NCBI GenBank assembly: GCA_022616215.1
Contig: JAKEFE010000019.1
Location: 1-10,864 of the forward strand
DNA: 10,864 bases
DNA from: Candidatus Parcubacteria bacterium
GTDB lineage: Bacteria; Patescibacteriota; Minisyncoccia; Phycocordibacterales; Phycocordibacteraceae
Reading direction: 5' to 3'
Under the pieces are notes generated by a model that saw only the letters and a program-made list of their open reading frames with translations, did not search any database and was not told the DNA's origin. Below, one piece after another: positions 1-6,957 of the stretch (positions within the stretch are counted from its first letter, which is position 1; the number at the start of each line of letters is the position of its first letter). The translations under genes and the position numbers were made by a program.

Positions 1-2225
1 ATATTGCCGCTTGTTATGACCTTGAAGGCCCCACGGTGCGCCACGAAGCATACAAAGAATACAAAGCAACGAGGGCGAAGACAGATGACACACTCGTTGC
101 ACAACTCATTTCGTCGCGCCGCGTTTTTGAGGCGTTTTGTATTCCGGTCTATGAGCGTGAGGGGTTTGAGGCGGACGACATTCTGGGCACTATCGTAGAA
201 AAACTAAAAGGCGAAAACGATATTGAAATAATTATCGCGTCTGGCGATATGGACACTCTCCAGCTCATAGATGATGCACAGGTGAAAGTGTATACACTCA
301 AAAAAGGCCTCAACGATACTATCCTCTATGACGAGAAAGCCGTCGTCACCCGCTTTGGTTTTCCTCCACAACTCATCCCAGACTACAAGGGACTGCGCGG
401 CGACCCGTCAGACAACATTAAAGGTGTACCGGGCATTGGAGAAAAAACAGCCACAGACCTCATCGTCAACTTCGGCACCATAGAACAGCTGTACCGCGTT
501 CTCAAAAAAGATGAACAGCAACTGCTCCACAAAGGAATCAAACAGCGCATGATTGATCTTCTCAAAAAGCACGAAGAAGACGCACTCTTTTCAAAAAGTC
601 TTGCAACCATCCGCCGCGATGCCCCCATAACGTTTAAACTTCCTGATGCCGCGTGGCGAGCACACCCGGATCTTGGCAATATCCGCGTGTTGTTTGACGA
701 GCTTGGGTTCCGCTCGCTCAAACCCCGATTGGATGCACTCCTGTCTAACGGAGATGGAGAGAACGACGAGCAAGAAAGCGAAGAAGAAACAATTCAAGAA
801 GAAATCCCTGAACAGCGTTTTCGTGAAGCGCAAGTAATGCTCTGGCTCCTCCATTCGGATTTCACGAACCCGACACGAGATGACATTCTCGCCTATGGGC
901 AGACAAAGCGTTTTGACGAAGCGTACGCGTTTCTTGAAAAAGAAATAGCCAAAGCCGGAAGGGTGCAACGCGTCTATGAGGAGATAGAAAAACCGCTCGT
1001 GCCCGTCATCATGAAAATGGAACGGCACGGTGTGCTTGTTGACCCGCACGTCCTCAAAGCATTGCAAACAACATACCGTAGTGACCTCGAGAAGATAGAA
1101 AAACGCATCTATAAAACAGCAGGCAAAGAGTTTAATGTCAGTTCTCCCAAACAGCTTGGCGAAGTGCTGTTTGATGATCTCGGGCTTCTTGCCAAAGGGC
1201 AGAAAAAGACCGCTACCGGCCAGCGCTCCACGCGCGAAAGCGAGCTTGAAAAAATCCGCGAACTGCATCCCATCGTTGACGACGTGCTTGAATATCGGGA
1301 AATACAAAAACTCCTGTCAACGTATATAGAAGCCATTCCTGAGGGACTTGATAAGGAGGGACGTCTCCACGCTTCTTTCATACAAACGGGCGCAGCCACT
1401 GGGCGTATGGCAAGCGCTTCGCCTAATCTGCAAAACATCCCCATACGCACCGAGCGCGGCAAAGCCATCCGACACGCGTTTGTTGCTCCAGAGGGATTCA
1501 CGCTTGTGGCGCTTGACTACTCGCAAATAGAGCTTCGCATCGCGGCATTTTTGTCCGAAGACGAAAAACTGTGCGACATCTTTCGCGCAGGACGCGACGT
1601 GCACCAAGAAGTGGCGGCGCTCGTGTTTAACGTTGCCCCCGAAGCGGTTGACTACGAAATGCGCCGCCGCGCCAAAGTTATCAACTTCGGCATGCTCTAT
1701 GGCATGGGCGTCAACGCGCTGCGCACTGCTCTTGGTGCGACAACCGCCGAGGCGCATCAGTTTTACGACGACTATTTCAGAACATTTTCCACGCTTACGG
1801 CGTATCTTGAAAGTACGAAAGGATTTGCGCGCAAACACGGCTACACAGAAACGCTGTTCGGACGCAGGCGCCATTTTCCAGAAATGAAATCTCCGCTTCC
1901 GTATGTGCGCGCGCAAGCCGAGCGCATGGCAATAAACGCGCCGATGCAAGGCACGCAATCGGACATCATTAAACTTGCCATGGTGCGCGTTGATGAGATG
2001 CTCACAAAAGAAAACGCACACAACGATACGCATCTCCTGCTTCAGGTGCATGACGAGCTGGTGTATGAAATTCGCAGCAGTTCTGTTACCGAGCGAGCGC
2101 AACGCATACAATATTTGATGGAGTCAGTCGTTTCGCTTAAAGAGACCAATAACGTTCCTATTGTTGCTGAAGCGAAAGCGGGACCAAACTGGGGAGAGAT
2201 GGCACCGTTGTTGGTGAGGGCGTAA
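1..2225 (+). CDS. polA: DNA polymerase I, 5'-truncated by window edge, lacking a normal 3'-5' exonuclease domain
   Basis: Family A DNA polymerase for Okazaki-fragment processing and repair synthesis in the cytoplasm. The open frame (codons starting at base 3) runs in from the left edge, so the N-terminus, probably a few dozen residues, is missing. The GTG at 36 is internal, because RHEAYKEYKATR and the residues before it belong to the 5'-nuclease domain. That domain shows EADDILG, ASGDMD and a GDPSDNIKGVPGIGEKTA helix-hairpin-helix block (about 165-460). Only about 75 residues (about 735-960) separate it from the polymerase domain, where typical PolA has about 190. No DEDD exonuclease acids are recognisable there, so proofreading is probably absent. 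The polymerase domain is complete: motif A DYSQIELR (1515), the O-helix K..NFG..YG (1674 on) and motif C HDE (2049). The next gene starts 9 nt downstream, suggesting co-transcription. Confidence 0.95.
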   Translation, partial: IAACYDLEGPTVRHEAYKEYKATRAKTDDTLVAQLISSRRVFEAFCIPVYEREGFEADDILGTIVEKLKGENDIEIIIASGDMDTLQLIDDAQVKVYTLKKGLNDTILYDEKAVVTRFGFPPQLIPDYKGLRGDPSDNIKGVPGIGEKTATDLIVNFGTIEQLYRVLKKDEQQLLHKGIKQRMIDLLKKHEEDALFSKSLATIRRDAPITFKLPDAAWRAHPDLGNIRVLFDELGFRSLKPRLDALLSNGDGENDEQESEEETIQEEIPEQRFREAQVMLWLLHSDFTNPTRDDILAYGQTKRFDEAYAFLEKEIAKAGRVQRVYEEIEKPLVPVIMKMERHGVLVDPHVLKALQTTYRSDLEKIEKRIYKTAGKEFNVSSPKQLGEVLFDDLGLLAKGQKKTATGQRSTRESELEKIRELHPIVDDVLEYREIQKLLSTYIEAIPEGLDKEGRLHASFIQTGAATGRMASASPNLQNIPIRTERGKAIRHAFVAPEGFTLVALDYSQIELRIAAFLSEDEKLCDIFRAGRDVHQEVAALVFNVAPEAVDYEMRRRAKVINFGMLYGMGVNALRTALGATTAEAHQFYDDYFRTFSTLTAYLESTKGFARKHGYTETLFGRRRHFPEMKSPLPYVRAQAERMAINAPMQGTQSDIIKLAMVRVDEMLTKENAHNDTHLLLQVHDELVYEIRSSSVTERAQRIQYLMESVVSLKETNNVPIVAEAKAGPNWGEMAPLLVRA

Positions 2226-2234
2226 ACTGTCTGC

Positions 2235-2885
2235 ATGATATATCTTTTCTACGGCTCGGACACAGAGAAAGTGCGCGCAAAAGCATTTCAATGGGTTGCC
2301 GCCGCTCGTGCCAAAGCGCCGGAAGCCCCCTACGTACGGCTTTCTTCTGATGCAATAACGCAGGAAACACTTGCCGAGGCCGCCGGCTCGCAAGGGCTCT
2401 TCTTTTCAAAAACGCTTGTGCTTCTTGACGATCCGTTTTCTCTCGCCGAGGCGGGGGACACGGTACTTGAAAATCTTTCCATGCTTACCGAGTCTCCAAA
2501 TCCCGTCGCCATTCTCGCGCCCAAACTCCTTGCCGTCCGCGCGAAAAAACTGGAGGCGAAGGCGGAGAAACTTTTCAAGTATGACCGCGTTGAATCGGCT
2601 CCCGCGCGTGGTTTTAATGCACCGCTCGTGAACACGCTCGCCGCGCGCGACGGCAGGGCTCTGTGGAAAGAAATTACCTTGGCCTTGCGCGCGGGAGACG
2701 CGCCAGAAATGCTCCACGGCCTTCTCCACTGGAAGGCGCGCGACATGATGCAGAAAGGAAGTTCGGTATGGGGAAAAGACGGTGCGCGAACACTTTCTCT
2801 TGACCTTATAGAACTTCTTTCCGAATCTCGCGGCGGCAGTCTGCCCTTTGCAGAATCCCTGGAACGCTTTGCACTCACCGTATAG
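2235..2885 (+). CDS. holA: HolA-like DNA polymerase III delta subunit (clamp-loader subunit), short form
   Basis: 216-residue protein starting MIYLFYGSDTEKVRAKAF, the N-terminal strand and helix pattern of HolA-type delta subunits. It continues with an Rossmann-like alternation (LVLLDDPF, PNPVAILAPKL) and a helical C-terminus with LHWKARDMM. The delta subunit opens the beta sliding clamp within the clamp-loader complex. E. coli HolA is about 340 residues, so this is a reduced version; similar short forms are my recollection from CPR genomes, not something checked here. It has no Walker A motif, as expected for delta. The ATG lies 9 nt after the polA stop with no Shine-Dalgarno. A -10-like TAAACT (2223-2228) sits 6 nt before the ATG. 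The assignment rests on N-terminal pattern and context with polA. Confidence 0.72.
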   Translation: MIYLFYGSDTEKVRAKAFQWVAAARAKAPEAPYVRLSSDAITQETLAEAAGSQGLFFSKTLVLLDDPFSLAEAGDTVLENLSMLTESPNPVAILAPKLLAVRAKKLEAKAEKLFKYDRVESAPARGFNAPLVNTLAARDGRALWKEITLALRAGDAPEMLHGLLHWKARDMMQKGSSVWGKDGARTLSLDLIELLSESRGGSLPFAESLERFALTV

Positions 2886-2924
2886 TTAGACTTTGGAACC
2901 AGCGTTTGCTACTGTAGAAAGTAT

Positions 2925-2997
2925 GCGCCCGTAGCTCAACTGGTAGAGCATTCGCCTTTTAAGCGAGAGGTTGGAGGATCATGCCCTCCCGGGCGCA
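2925..2997 (+). tRNA. tRNA-Lys(TTT)
   Basis: A 73-nt cloverleaf. The acceptor stem GCGCCCG/CGGGCGC is perfect, the D stem is GCTC/GAGC, and the anticodon stem TTCGC/GCGAG carries the loop CTTTTAA, giving anticodon TTT. The T stem GGAGG/CCTCC is perfect and the discriminator base is A. CCA is not encoded: the A at 2997 is followed by CATGG. The T-loop is ATCATGC instead of the canonical TTCRANY. T54 and A58 are exchanged to A54 and T58 while T55 and C56 remain. The homing endonuclease gene begins inside or immediately after this tRNA. Confidence 0.93.
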
Positions 2998-2998
2998 C

Positions 2999-3829
2999 AT
3001 GGACATTGCATTTAGGGAGCAGTGCATCGTACTGCGCAAAGAAGGTCGGTCGTTAATAGAGATAATGCGTCTCACTGGTCGCCCAAAGACTTCCATCTAC
3101 ACGCACATTCAGGCAATTCCACTCAGCACTAACCGCTGGCGAGAAATCCGAAAGGCATCTGGGGAGCGCATACGGAGATTCGCTCTGGCGCGCAAAGGTA
3201 AAAGCGTACGCCCATTCCGAACGTTCTCTAGGTGGACTCCAGAGCGTGTGCTGCTCATCTCCCATCTGTTGTTTGATGGTGAACTAGTGCGGGGCAGATG
3301 TAGCTATAATAGTAGGAGCAGAGCGCTTCTGAAACGCGTCGAACGAATTATGCAAACACTCTACGATTTTAAGCCAAAGCGTTATTTGAACCACATAACT
3401 AGGGTACAAAGAATCGCATACCACAATGTCGCCCTCGGCAATTTCTTATACGAGAAATCACGCGAGCTCTTGAAAAAGATAGCAACGTGTCCGCTGGTGC
3501 TCAAACGAGAGTTCATACGAGCATTTTTTGACGACGAAGGATGTATGACACTTGTGGCGCCGCGTAAACGACAAGTACGCGGGTATCAGAAAGATACGTC
3601 TATACTACTACTCATTCAATCGTTGTTACGTGATTTTGGTATTCAATCTTCACTCACACCTCCGAATGAAGTTGTCATTTCAGGAAAAGAGAATCTAAAG
3701 AAGTTTCAGAAAGAAATAAATTTCTCACCTGGTGTGCGCATCAACGGCAACCGTTCTAACAGCATCTGGAAGAAGTCACTTGAGAAACGAGAACTGCTAG
3801 ATCGGGCAATCAAATCGTTTAAAACCTAG
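2999..3829 (+). CDS. Stand-alone LAGLIDADG homing endonuclease with N-terminal helix-turn-helix
   Basis: About 276 residues from ATG 2999, or 282 from an in-frame ATG at 2981 inside the tRNA T-loop. The N-terminus (LRKEGRSLIEIMRLTGRPKTS) reads as a resolvase-like helix-turn-helix. Two LAGLIDADG-type helices follow: LLISHLLFDGELV (Asp at codon 99 counted from 2981) and FIRAFFDDEG (Asp at codon 184). The two motifs with retained acids predict a single-chain, active site-specific DNA endonuclease. No intron or intein surrounds it, so it is free-standing. Start choice is open. ATG 2981 has GGAGG (the T-stem 5' strand, 2973-2977) only 3 nt upstream. ATG 2999 has no Shine-Dalgarno, but lies 1 nt after the mature tRNA 3' end, so tRNA 3' processing would leave an almost leaderless message. 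The stop overlaps the convergent lamin-tail-like gene within CTAG (3826-3829). Confidence 0.88.
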   Translation: MDIAFREQCIVLRKEGRSLIEIMRLTGRPKTSIYTHIQAIPLSTNRWREIRKASGERIRRFALARKGKSVRPFRTFSRWTPERVLLISHLLFDGELVRGRCSYNSRSRALLKRVERIMQTLYDFKPKRYLNHITRVQRIAYHNVALGNFLYEKSRELLKKIATCPLVLKREFIRAFFDDEGCMTLVAPRKRQVRGYQKDTSILLLIQSLLRDFGIQSSLTPPNEVVISGKENLKKFQKEINFSPGVRINGNRSNSIWKKSLEKRELLDRAIKSFKT

Positions 3830-4773
3830 TAGGACAGAGAATCTACAACATTACCCTCGGCATCCAACAAGAGGATGGTTTCGCGTGATGCTCTCCAAAG
3901 CTCATCACGCTCTCCAAGGAAGATACGCCACGTCCTTCCTTCAAAGTTGCTGTCGTTTCGGTGGGCAGAGACGCACCCGTTGTAGTTAAGATAGTCATCT
4001 ACAAACTCTTCGCATGAGCCGTGTATGTCATCTGGCACGCTTGTTGGGGCAGAGCAGTAGGGAATAGAACGCACGAACGCGGCACACTCATCGTCTTCTG
4101 CTCCGCGAAAACGCAGGTATTCCTGATACGGAGTTGGACAGCCAAGCGCAAGCGCAGGAGAAAAATCCTGACGTTCCTCAAAATATCCAGTACAGGTGTT
4201 TTCTCTAAACGAAATGCCAACGGGAGAACGGCCGGTGGCAACAATCGCGGTGTCTCCCGGCTTTAGAGTTATGGGCCGTAGCTGGTTGACGCGCCCGGCC
4301 TCAGCAACCTCTGTTCCTTGCGGAAGAGGCGCCCCTTGCCCCGTTTCTTTGCTCATGAGCGTCCATCCCGCCATTGAAATTTCGCCTGAAGCAAGCGAGG
4401 AGGCGGTAATGGTGAGATATTCATCTTCGGCATCTCGGTTTTTAGCTCCGTAGGTATCGGGAAGAAACGTAACAGCGCCTTGCTGGGATGATGTGCGTGC
4501 TGCTCCGGAGGTAGTAACGCCGACGGTTGCGCCCCATCCTCCGATTGAAATGCCGGTGCCGAAACTTCCAAATCCTTGTGAAGGATCTCCGTACGGTTGC
4601 GCCGTTGTCCCTACCGATGAGATGGGGCGCAAAAAGGGCCCGGCAAAAGAAATGGGTCGGTTGGGGCCGCCGCCCGCAACCCACAACAAAAAGAACAGCA
4701 ATAAAATGCCGAGGAAGAAAAAAACATCGCCGAAGGCACTTCCGCTTCCGCCACTTTTCTTTTCTTCTGCCAT
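3826..4773 (-). CDS. Membrane-anchored protein with a lamin-tail-like (LTD) domain
   Basis: 315 residues. A short charged N-terminus (MAEEKKSGGSGS) precedes one strong membrane segment (about residues 15-34, VFFFLGILLLFFLLWVAGG). A Gly/Ser/Pro-rich linker follows, then an exported domain from about residue 118. That domain has the order of features seen in lamin-tail domains: DEYLTITAS, an ISMAGWTL strand, LKPGDTAIVATG, and a final ETILLLDAEGNVVDSLSY. Six cysteines lie in the exported part and could form three disulfides. Lamin-tail domains are beta-sandwiches found in bacterial surface proteins, and their exact role is unknown. The ATG is 6 nt after the murE-like stop, so it is the last gene of the ruvA-murE operon. 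There is no Shine-Dalgarno, but -10-like TATTAT or TATAGT lies 8 or 5 nt before the ATG, so a separate leaderless transcript is possible. Confidence 0.7.
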   Translation of the reverse strand: MAEEKKSGGSGSAFGDVFFFLGILLLFFLLWVAGGGPNRPISFAGPFLRPISSVGTTAQPYGDPSQGFGSFGTGISIGGWGATVGVTTSGAARTSSQQGAVTFLPDTYGAKNRDAEDEYLTITASSLASGEISMAGWTLMSKETGQGAPLPQGTEVAEAGRVNQLRPITLKPGDTAIVATGRSPVGISFRENTCTGYFEERQDFSPALALGCPTPYQEYLRFRGAEDDECAAFVRSIPYCSAPTSVPDDIHGSCEEFVDDYLNYNGCVSAHRNDSNFEGRTWRIFLGERDELWRASRETILLLDAEGNVVDSLSY

Positions 4774-4779
4774 TACTGA

Positions 4780-6027
4780 CTATAATAACAGTTTGTGCAG
4801 TTCTTCTTTTACCACCTGTGCATCACTCCACGGAATTTTTGTTCCTTGTGCTCCCATAATGTAGGGATCAGTACCTTTTCCGGTAATGAGAACGCTGTCA
4901 TCACGCTTTGCAAGTGAAAGCGCAGTCTTAATTGCCTCACGGCGGTTCATAATGATACGAGGTGTGCGTTTCATACCTTCTGCCATCGCAGTAACAATCG
5001 CTTGTGGGTCTTCGTCATACGGATCTTCGTTGGTGAGTATGACTTCTTCGCACAAAGAATCCGCAATGCGACCCATCTCCGGGCGTTTCCATGCATCGCG
5101 CCCGCCTCCGGTGTTACCAAGCACGCAAATTTTTCGTCCCGGATACGCGTCATAGAGGGCTTTAAGCGAGTCAGGCGTGTGCGCATAATCAATGATCGCA
5201 TGGAAATCTTGGCCCTCCTCTATGCGCTCGGTGCGTCCTGGTATGCGTTTCAGAGCCGCGAGCGATTGCGAAATAGTTTCAAGCGGCACATCGACGAAAT
5301 GCGCCGCTTTAATAGTCGCCAATGCATTCATCACACTAAAACTTCCGGGGAGTTCAAGATCAAAACGCACATTTTCGTAGGTGAACCACACGCGTCCGGG
5401 GCGCAGCCCCACATTTTTTACATCCCCATATGAGAAGGGGAGCTTATGCTCTACAGACAGGGCAAGATATCGCGCTCCTTCTTTATCATCGGCATTCGCG
5501 ACTATTGCGCGCGGGCGTTTTGGCGAATGCGCAAGCATTGTTCCGATATTGAATTTCGCATCCGCGTATTTTTCATAGGAACCGTGAGACTCAATGTGTT
5601 CTTTGTGAAGATTGGTGAACACGAGTGCGTTCGGGTAAAGAAACATATGACGGAATTGTCGTGTGGCCTCTGATGTCACTTCCACAACCGCGTGGGTGCA
5701 TCCAGCGGCTTTTGCACGAAAAAGAAAGTTCTGGATGAACCCGCGCCCCGGCAGGGTCATTTTGTAGAGATTTGGTTCAGATTTTTCATCGATAGCAAAA
5801 CGGATGGTAGATGCAACGGCAGTTTTATACCCCGCGTCCTTCAAAACGGTGTAAATCATTTCAGAAGCCGTGGATTTTCCCTTCGTTCCTGTCACGAGGA
5901 TGACGGTCATGCCTCTGGCAGGGAAGCCGTTCGCCACAGCGGAAAAAACGGCGAGTGCAAAATGATACGGCGTCCTGAAAAGGGCGACAATCGGTTCAGG
6001 AACAATACGTTTTAAAAATTCCACCAT
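4780..6027 (-). CDS. murE: MurE-like Mur ligase (UDP-MurNAc-tripeptide synthetase family), short form
   Basis: 415-residue ATP-dependent Mur ligase, expected to add the third amino acid of the peptidoglycan stem peptide in the cytoplasm. Visible motifs: P-loop VTGTKGKST (residues 45-53), VVEVTSEA, TNLHKEHIESHGSYEKYADAK, NALATIKAA, GRTERIEEG, IDYAHTPDSLKAL, LGNTGGGRDAWKRPEMG, TNEDPYDEDP and ITGKGTDPY. The central ATPase and C-terminal ligase domains are complete. Normal MurE is nearer 490 residues and has an N-terminal UDP-MurNAc-binding domain of about 100 residues; here only about 44 residues precede the P-loop and they look helical and hydrophobic. The DNPR motif that selects meso-diaminopimelate in E. 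coli MurE reads EDPY here, so the amino-acid substrate cannot be assigned. The start lies 3 nt after the ruvA stop. A relative such as another Mur-ligase type is possible, but the motifs fit MurE best. Confidence 0.87.
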   Translation of the reverse strand: MVEFLKRIVPEPIVALFRTPYHFALAVFSAVANGFPARGMTVILVTGTKGKSTASEMIYTVLKDAGYKTAVASTIRFAIDEKSEPNLYKMTLPGRGFIQNFLFRAKAAGCTHAVVEVTSEATRQFRHMFLYPNALVFTNLHKEHIESHGSYEKYADAKFNIGTMLAHSPKRPRAIVANADDKEGARYLALSVEHKLPFSYGDVKNVGLRPGRVWFTYENVRFDLELPGSFSVMNALATIKAAHFVDVPLETISQSLAALKRIPGRTERIEEGQDFHAIIDYAHTPDSLKALYDAYPGRKICVLGNTGGGRDAWKRPEMGRIADSLCEEVILTNEDPYDEDPQAIVTAMAEGMKRTPRIIMNRREAIKTALSLAKRDDSVLITGKGTDPYIMGAQGTKIPWSDAQVVKEELHKLLL

Positions 6028-6030
6028 GTG

Positions 6031-6582
6031 CTATTTGCCGTTTGAGGAAAGCGCGGCCTTAAGGCGTGCCTCTTTACCCACAGCAGAGCCAGGAATCCCT
6101 GAAAGAGCGCGCCTCGCTTCGCGTTCGGTATAGCCAAGCGCAACAAGCGTATCAAACACCTCCGCATCTTCTCCCGTAGACACGTCCGTCCCGCCTATTT
6201 TCTCTGAAATTTCAACCACCAGTTTTTCCGCGGCCTTTTTCCCGAGCCCCACGACTTGTGTCAAATACGAGATATCGCGTTTTGCAATTGCTGCTTCCAA
6301 ATTCGCTCGTGGGGCTCGGCGTAGCAGAGAAAGTGCTGTTTTAGGTCCCACACCCGACACCGAAAGAGACAGTTCAAAAAAACGAAGGTCGGCAGGGTCA
6401 GCAAATCCATACAGCTCAACTCCGTCTTGTTTTACGGCCAGATGGGTTTTAAGAGTAACGTCCTCACCTGCCGAAAAGACATCAGGAGTGGCTACATTCA
6501 CCAAAACACCCCAGCCAGAGACATCCACCACTACGCCGGCGGGCTCTACGGAGAGTACTGTGCCCCTAATCTCCCGAATCAT
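6031..6582 (-). CDS. ruvA: Holliday junction branch migration protein RuvA
   Basis: 183 residues from the ATG giving MIREIRGTV, which matches the usual RuvA N-terminus. An in-frame extension of 16 residues upstream is probably not translated because it runs into repeat DNA. RuvA binds four-way junctions as a tetramer and loads the RuvB motor. The order is an N-terminal OB fold (about 1-63, ending KQDGVELYGF, with the acidic-pin region), two helix-hairpin-helix motifs (LSVSGVGPKTALSLL and VVGLGKKAAEKLVVEI), then domain III (DTLVALGYTEREARRAL) that contacts RuvB. Length is near the family's 190-200. It heads the operon ruvA, murE-like, lamin-tail-like protein. No ruvB or ruvC is visible in the window. 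There is no Shine-Dalgarno before the ATG. Confidence 0.95.
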   Translation of the reverse strand: MIREIRGTVLSVEPAGVVVDVSGWGVLVNVATPDVFSAGEDVTLKTHLAVKQDGVELYGFADPADLRFFELSLSVSGVGPKTALSLLRRAPRANLEAAIAKRDISYLTQVVGLGKKAAEKLVVEISEKIGGTDVSTGEDAEVFDTLVALGYTEREARRALSGIPGSAVGKEARLKAALSSNGK

Positions 6583-6587
6583 ATGTA

Positions 6588-6622
6588 ACAGCTTACAGCT
6601 TTCAGCGAACAGCGTACAGAGA
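6588..6622. repeat. Degenerate heptanucleotide tandem repeat upstream of ruvA
   Basis: On the + strand five consecutive 7-mers read ACAGCTT, ACAGCTT, TCAGCGA, ACAGCGT, ACAGAGA, i.e. consensus about ACAGCKT (AMGCTGT on the - strand). The array starts 5 bp upstream of the ruvA ATG, so it would lie in the ruvA leader or promoter. The period of 7 is visible by eye and is not explained by coding sequence. Confidence 0.7.
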
Positions 6623-6646
6623 AGACCCAAGGTTGCAATTTCCTGT

Positions 6647-6674
6647 TGCGCCCTGTAAACTGCGCCCTGTCAAC
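6647..6674. repeat. 14-bp tandem duplication upstream of rpsT
   Basis: TGCGCCCTGTAAAC is followed directly by TGCGCCCTGTCAAC, two copies differing at one base. The array ends 7 bp before the rpsT ATG. Its unit is twice the 7-bp period of the neighbouring repeat. It could carry an operator or arise from slippage, and nothing in the sequence decides between them. Confidence 0.75.
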
Positions 6675-6681
6675 TATTCTT

Positions 6682-6927
6682 ATGGCAATTACTACGTCTG
6701 CCAAAAAGGCACACCGTGCGTCTCTGCGGAAGCGCGTATTTAATGTGCGCCGAAAGCGCGCACTCACCAATGCGGTGAAGACGGTCAAGAAGAGCATGAC
6801 CGCCGCAGATCTTTCTAAGGCATATCAAGCCATTGATAAGGCAGCTAAGCGCGGCATCATCAAGAAAAACACGGCGGCTCGCAAAAAGTCACGGCTCGCC
6901 AAAGCTCTCGCCGCGGCAAAGAAGTAA
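6682..6927 (+). CDS. rpsT: 30S ribosomal protein S20
   Basis: 81 residues from the ATG giving MAITTSAKKAHRASLRKRV. S20 is a primary binding protein of 16S rRNA in the 30S subunit body. It is a small, very basic, three-helix protein. Diagnostic blocks are SAKKAHRASLRKRVFN, KTVKKSM and AYQAIDKAAKRGIIKKNTAARKKSRL, close to the canonical S20 C-terminal pattern. A longer in-frame start at 6646 would read through the 14-bp tandem repeat and is rejected. There is no Shine-Dalgarno. A TATTCT hexamer directly before the ATG is too close to serve as -10 for this start. The gene is divergent from ruvA, and its stop codon lies within the left arm of the downstream terminator. Confidence 0.95.
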   Translation: MAITTSAKKAHRASLRKRVFNVRRKRALTNAVKTVKKSMTAADLSKAYQAIDKAAKRGIIKKNTAARKKSRLAKALAAAKK

Positions 6928-6956
6928 CAAAAGCCGCCCAAGGGGCGGCTTTTGTT
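6926..6956. terminator. Rho-independent terminator, probably bidirectional, between rpsT and tRNA-Arg(CCG)
   Basis: A perfect 14-bp inverted repeat AACAAAAGCCGCCC / GGGCGGCTTTTGTT with an AAG loop. The stem has a GC-rich top and an A/T base, giving a T-tract on either strand. It overlaps the last two bases of the rpsT stop codon, and on the other strand it begins 1-2 bases after the encoded CCA of tRNA-Arg(CCG). It can therefore serve both convergent units. Confidence 0.88.
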
Positions 6957-6957
6957 A

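Noticed and set aside
591..2111. Antisense open frames (238 and 264 codons) across polA
   Set aside because: They overlap each other and lie opposite conserved PolA motifs. Their translations show no family pattern.
2886..3829. Group I intron or intein around the LAGLIDADG gene
   Set aside because: The tRNA is complete and uninterrupted, no second exon or repeat of its 3' end occurs after 3829, and no splice-block residues flank the endonuclease. It is free-standing.
6630..6630. Upstream start for RuvA giving a 199-residue protein
   Set aside because: The extra 16 residues are encoded by the heptamer repeats, and RuvA proteins normally begin at the MIxxIRG-type N-terminus found at 6582.
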